Of a stretch of DNA of 64,000 nt, positions 61,655 through 64,000 are shown piece after piece. Under the pieces are notes generated by a model. That model searched no databases. It had not been told where the DNA came from and saw only the letters and a list, made by a program, of their open reading frames with translations. The stretch is from UBA4656 sp002405525 (GTDB lineage: Bacteria > Pseudomonadota > Gammaproteobacteria > Xanthomonadales > Ahniellaceae), in the NCBI GenBank assembly GCA_036723735.1, contig DAIMGT010000013.1, positions 1 through 64,000 on the forward strand. The letters are read 5' to 3'. The stretch's first letter is position 1. The number at the start of each line of letters is the position of its first letter. The position numbers were made by a program, and so were the translations under genes.

Positions 61655-62228
61655 AGAAGCTCATCCATTCCTCGCTGCCGTCGGCGTGGCGGTGGATCAG
61701 GTGCGGGGCGCCGTGGAAGGCCACGCCACGCGCTTCCAGCGTGCGCTGCATGGCGTGGATGTCGTCGACCCGGAAGTAGAGGATCGACGCGGCGTCGCCG
61801 CCGTCGCCTTCGGACAGGAACAGGCGCACGCCGCCGCAGTCGAAGAAGGCGAGGTTGTCGAACGAGTACAGGTGCGGCAGGCCGAGCACCTCGCCGTACC
61901 AGCGGCGCGCGGTCGCGATGTCGCGCACGCTGCGCGCGACCTGGCCGATGGGGCCGAGGGATGTCGTCGTCTGCATGGGAGCCTCCCGGTGTCGGAGTGC
62001 GCTGTCGCGGGCGATCCCGTCCCAGGCGCGCAGGTCGGCGCGGCGACCCAGCCCGAGTTTGTCGAGCGCGTCCGCCACGTGGAACTTCACCGCATCCGCG
62101 CTGACGCCGAGGCGCCGCGCGATGGCCGTGTTGCCCAGTCCGTGGCGCACCGCCTCGACCACCCGCCACTCGGCGGGCGTGAGCACATCGGAGTGGGGCG
62201 GGCGGCCGCAGGAGGGCATGGCGGGCAT
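61584..62228 (-). CDS. LuxR-type HTH fused to a VOC (glyoxalase/bleomycin-resistance) domain
   Basis: The 214-residue protein has a LuxR-type HTH at about residues 15-65 (LTPAEWRVVEAVRHGLGNTAIARRLGVSADAVKFHVADALDKLGL). A VOC domain follows at about 85-210 (ARSVRDIATARRWYGEVLGLPHLYSFDNLAFFDCGGVRLFL). The HTH lacks a receiver domain, so the VOC fold probably acts as a sensor or enzyme partner. Starts at 62228 and 62219 are both possible. It overlaps the convergent NnrU gene end. Confidence 0.8.
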   Translation of the reverse strand: MPAMPSCGRPPHSDVLTPAEWRVVEAVRHGLGNTAIARRLGVSADAVKFHVADALDKLGLGRRADLRAWDGIARDSALRHREAPMQTTTSLGPIGQVARSVRDIATARRWYGEVLGLPHLYSFDNLAFFDCGGVRLFLSEGDGGDAASILYFRVDDIHAMQRTLEARGVAFHGAPHLIHRHADGSEEWMSFFKDPEDRPLALMAQVRAVPAAGG

Positions 62229-62284
62229 TCCGGACCCGGCGCGGGCGAACGACCTTCCCCGGCTATCGGCGTGCCGCGACTGCA

Positions 62285-62581
62285 CTACGCCTTCTCAGGG
62301 CGTGCCCGACGGACCTGGCGCATCCGCGGCTGGAGTGTGCCCGGTCGCCAGGTCGCCGGGCGATCGGCGATCTCGAACACCGCGCGACAGGCCGCGCCGA
62401 CGAGGATCATCGGCAGCCCGTACGAGAGAAACTGGAGCGCGTGCCCGAATCCCGATGAATCGCCGTTCTTGATGGCGAACACGATGCTGGCGATCACGGC
62501 GTAGATCGCGAACATGACGAGGAGCCAGCCGACGCCGCCGCCGCCGCCGGCCAGCTTGCACCCGACGAAGTAACGGGCCAT
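62285..62581 (-). CDS. Small membrane protein with two predicted helices
   Basis: The 98-residue protein has hydrophobic segments at about residues 17-37 (GWLLVMFAIYAVIASIVFAI) and 46-66 (FGHALQFLSYGLPMILVGAA), then a basic Arg-rich tail. AAGGAGG precedes the ATG at 62581, a strong ribosome site that supports expression. I recognise no family. It follows the SDR gene in the same direction by 67 bases. Confidence 0.65.
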   Translation of the reverse strand: MARYFVGCKLAGGGGGVGWLLVMFAIYAVIASIVFAIKNGDSSGFGHALQFLSYGLPMILVGAACRAVFEIADRPATWRPGTLQPRMRQVRRARPEKA

Positions 62582-62648
62582 GGCGCCTCCTTGTGGCGGC
62601 AGCATGCCACCGATCGTTCGCCGGATTCGGCTGCCCCCGTGGATTGCC

Positions 62649-63419
62649 TCAGGATGGCACGGGACGCGGCATGCCCACCGGCCACCCACCCGAGAAGTCG
62701 ATGTTCGCCCCGGTGAGGAAGGTCGACTCGCAGGTGGCGAGGAAGCGGACCAGTTCGCCGATTTCCTCGGGACGCCCGAGCCGGCCCGCGGGCACGCTGC
62801 GGCGCACGTAGTCCGCGCCGGTCGGGTCATCGACGAACCGCGCGCGCGGGTAATAGGCCTCGCTGGCGAGAAAGTTCGGCGCGATCGCATTGACCGGGAT
62901 GCCGTGCGGCGCCAATTCGATCGCCAGCGAGCGCGCCAGTGCGTTGGCGCCGGCGCGCGCGATGTCGGGGATCGCGCCGCCGGCCTGCGGCAGGCGGGTG
63001 CGGTTGGAGGTGATCATCACCACGCGCGCGCCCGGGGTGGCGCGCAGGTGCGGGATCGCGGCTTGGGCCAGCGCGAAGGGGAGGGCGACCAGGCGCTCGA
63101 AGGTCTCGCGCAGGTCGTCCAGCCGCGCGGCCGCGACCGGCGCGTGCACGACGGGGTGGGCATCGTTGCTGAGCAGCAGGTCGAGCCGGCCCGCGATCGT
63201 CCATGCGGCGTCGACGAGCGCCGCCGGCGCATGCGCATCGAGCGCGGTGGCGCCGGGATGGTCCCGCTCGAAGTCGTGCCGTGCCGCGGCGTCGGTGAAG
63301 CGCGGGTCGTGCGCCGCGACGTGGAAACCTGCGCCGCGCAGGGCGGCGACGGCCGGCGGTCCGGCGAACGCGAGGGCGTTGGTGACCAGGGCGAGGCGGG
63401 GTGCCACCGGCGGCTCCAT
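62649..63419 (-). CDS. Halohydrin-dehalogenase-like SDR with Pro in place of the catalytic Tyr
   Basis: The 256-residue protein has the SDR fold but not the usual TGxxxGxG NAD site. Instead it has T13-NALA-F18-A-G20, matching the T-X4-F-X-G motif of halohydrin dehalogenases. AAHDPRF, the LLLSND segment, APNFLASE and the closing FLTGANIDFSGGWPVGM also resemble HheC-type enzymes. The triad of those enzymes is S-X12-Y-X3-R. Here Ser138 and Arg155 are present, but the Tyr position (151) is Pro. A classical dehalogenase or dehydrogenase reaction is therefore unlikely by the usual mechanism. The start at 63419 gives MEPPVAPRLALVTN. Confidence 0.75.
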   Translation of the reverse strand: MEPPVAPRLALVTNALAFAGPPAVAALRGAGFHVAAHDPRFTDAAARHDFERDHPGATALDAHAPAALVDAAWTIAGRLDLLLSNDAHPVVHAPVAAARLDDLRETFERLVALPFALAQAAIPHLRATPGARVVMITSNRTRLPQAGGAIPDIARAGANALARSLAIELAPHGIPVNAIAPNFLASEAYYPRARFVDDPTGADYVRRSVPAGRLGRPEEIGELVRFLATCESTFLTGANIDFSGGWPVGMPRPVPS

Positions 63420-63508
63420 CGGGTGTCGACGGCTGATGGTCGCGTCGCGACCGGCGCGATGAAAGTGCCCTTTCGGGCGGCGACCGCGTTCGCGACCGCC
63501 GCGCCGCC

Positions 63509-64000
63509 TCAACCCCCGCCGCGCGAAGCGCGCTTGCGGTCGTTCTCGGTCAGGTGCTTCTTGCGCAGGCGGATCTGGTTCGGCGTGACCTCGACCAGCT
63601 CGTCGTCCTGGATGAACTCCAGCGCCTGCTCCAGGCTCAGCTTCACCGCCGGGGTGAGCATCAGGTTGTCGTCCTTGCCGGCTGCGCGGAAGTTGGTCAG
63701 CTGCTTGGCGCGCAGGGCGTTGACCGTGAGGTCGTTGTCCTTGGCGTGGATGCCGACGATCTGGCCCTCGTAGATCTCCTGCCCGGGTTCGATCAGCAGC
63801 CGCCCGCGCTCCTGCATGGCGAACTGCGCGTAGGCCGGCGAGGGGCCGGTGCCGTTGGAGATCATCACGCCATTGACGCGGCCGCCGATTGCGCCCTCGG
63901 TCTTCGGGCCGTAGTGCTCGAACACGTGGAACATCAGGCCGGTGCCGGCGGTGATGGTGCGGAACTCGGTCTGGAATCCGATCAGCCCGCGTGCCGGGAT
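63509..64000 (-). CDS. typA: Translational GTPase TypA/BipA (C-terminal part)
   Basis: The minus-strand frame is open at the window edge and ends at 63509. Only the last 163 residues are present, so the GTPase domain lies outside. The segment contains PARGLIGFQTEF, MFHVFEHYGPKTEGAIGGRVNG and LEQALEFIQDDELVEVTPNQIRLRKKHL, the usual C-terminal domain of TypA. TypA binds ribosomes and acts in 50S assembly and stress growth. The divergent pattern continues outside the window. Confidence 0.95.
   Translation of the reverse strand: MPARGLIGFQTEFRTITAGTGLMFHVFEHYGPKTEGAIGGRVNGVMISNGTGPSPAYAQFAMQERGRLLIEPGQEIYEGQIVGIHAKDNDLTVNALRAKQLTNFRAAGKDDNLMLTPAVKLSLEQALEFIQDDELVEVTPNQIRLRKKHLTENDRKRASRGGG

Noticed and set aside
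62649..63419. Calling the SDR a functional halohydrin dehalogenase
   Set aside because: The catalytic Tyr position is Pro, so the activity cannot be asserted from similarity.

Overview
The window is chromosomal DNA from a very GC-rich gammaproteobacterium. I place it in the Xanthomonadales (Lysobacterales). The reasons are the panB-panC-panD-pgi run, gcvR divergent from dapA-bamC, rpsT-murJ-ribF-ileS-lspA-ispH, a class II DAHP synthase, a MutL carrying its own endonuclease motif, and many small intergenic inverted repeats. No species can be named from the sequence alone. I see no prophage, insertion sequence, transposase, CRISPR array or replication origin. Nearly all of it is core housekeeping DNA.

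Layout. 1-2655 (minus): thiD, a small secreted protein and a secreted zinc metalloprotease cut by the window edge. 2826-5471: an outer-membrane barrel protein convergent with PhoH2. 5632-8511: gcvR, divergent dapA-bamC, then fdxA. 8563-14693: tRNA-Glu, pcnB-folK-panB-panC, a structured non-coding stretch, then panD-pgi. 14965-21423: queG, divergent nnr-tsaE-amiC, mutL. 21440-28189: a DUF1684 protein, two enoyl-CoA hydratase-like proteins, an FKBP isomerase, DUF1289-Nudix-sseA, a copper chaperone and a thioesterase coupled to uvrA. 28186-33214: uvrA, rplU-rpmA, obgE. 33284-42387: an interrupted FG-GAP protein, rpsT, murJ-ribF-ileS-lspA, ispH. 42634-45700: tRNA-Val, tRNA-Thr, dsbB, class II DAHP synthase and a small unknown. 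46004-50564: two large amidohydrolase-family proteins. 50704-57795: lipoprotein amidase and TetR regulator, divergent from a four-gene ABC exporter (permease, ATPase, HlyD, TolC-like). 58009-64000: tyrS, a frameshifted lipoprotein gene, TetR-NnrU, a LuxR-HTH/VOC fusion, a small membrane protein, a halohydrin-dehalogenase-like SDR and the 3' part of typA.

The genes group by pathway: pantothenate (panB, panC, panD), folate and thiamine salvage (folK, thiD), tRNA and translation (queG, tsaE, tyrS, ileS, tRNAs, ribosomal proteins, obgE, typA), cell wall (amiC, murJ, lspA), DNA repair (uvrA, mutL) and envelope export. Many neighbours overlap by 1-4 bases, so translational coupling is common. Several genes have a -10-like hexamer only 6-7 bases before the start codon, which suggests leaderless transcripts.

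The unusual content is mainly non-coding. It includes a roughly 100-bp multi-hairpin element in three clear copies plus one weak one near gene 3' ends, with a compensatory base change. It also includes GGGCCCAG-bordered inverted elements on both sides of rplU-rpmA and a strongly folded region ending in a terminator ahead of panD. Among proteins, the best candidate for new biology is an SDR that keeps the halohydrin dehalogenase T-X4-F-X-G loop but has Pro where the catalytic Tyr should be.
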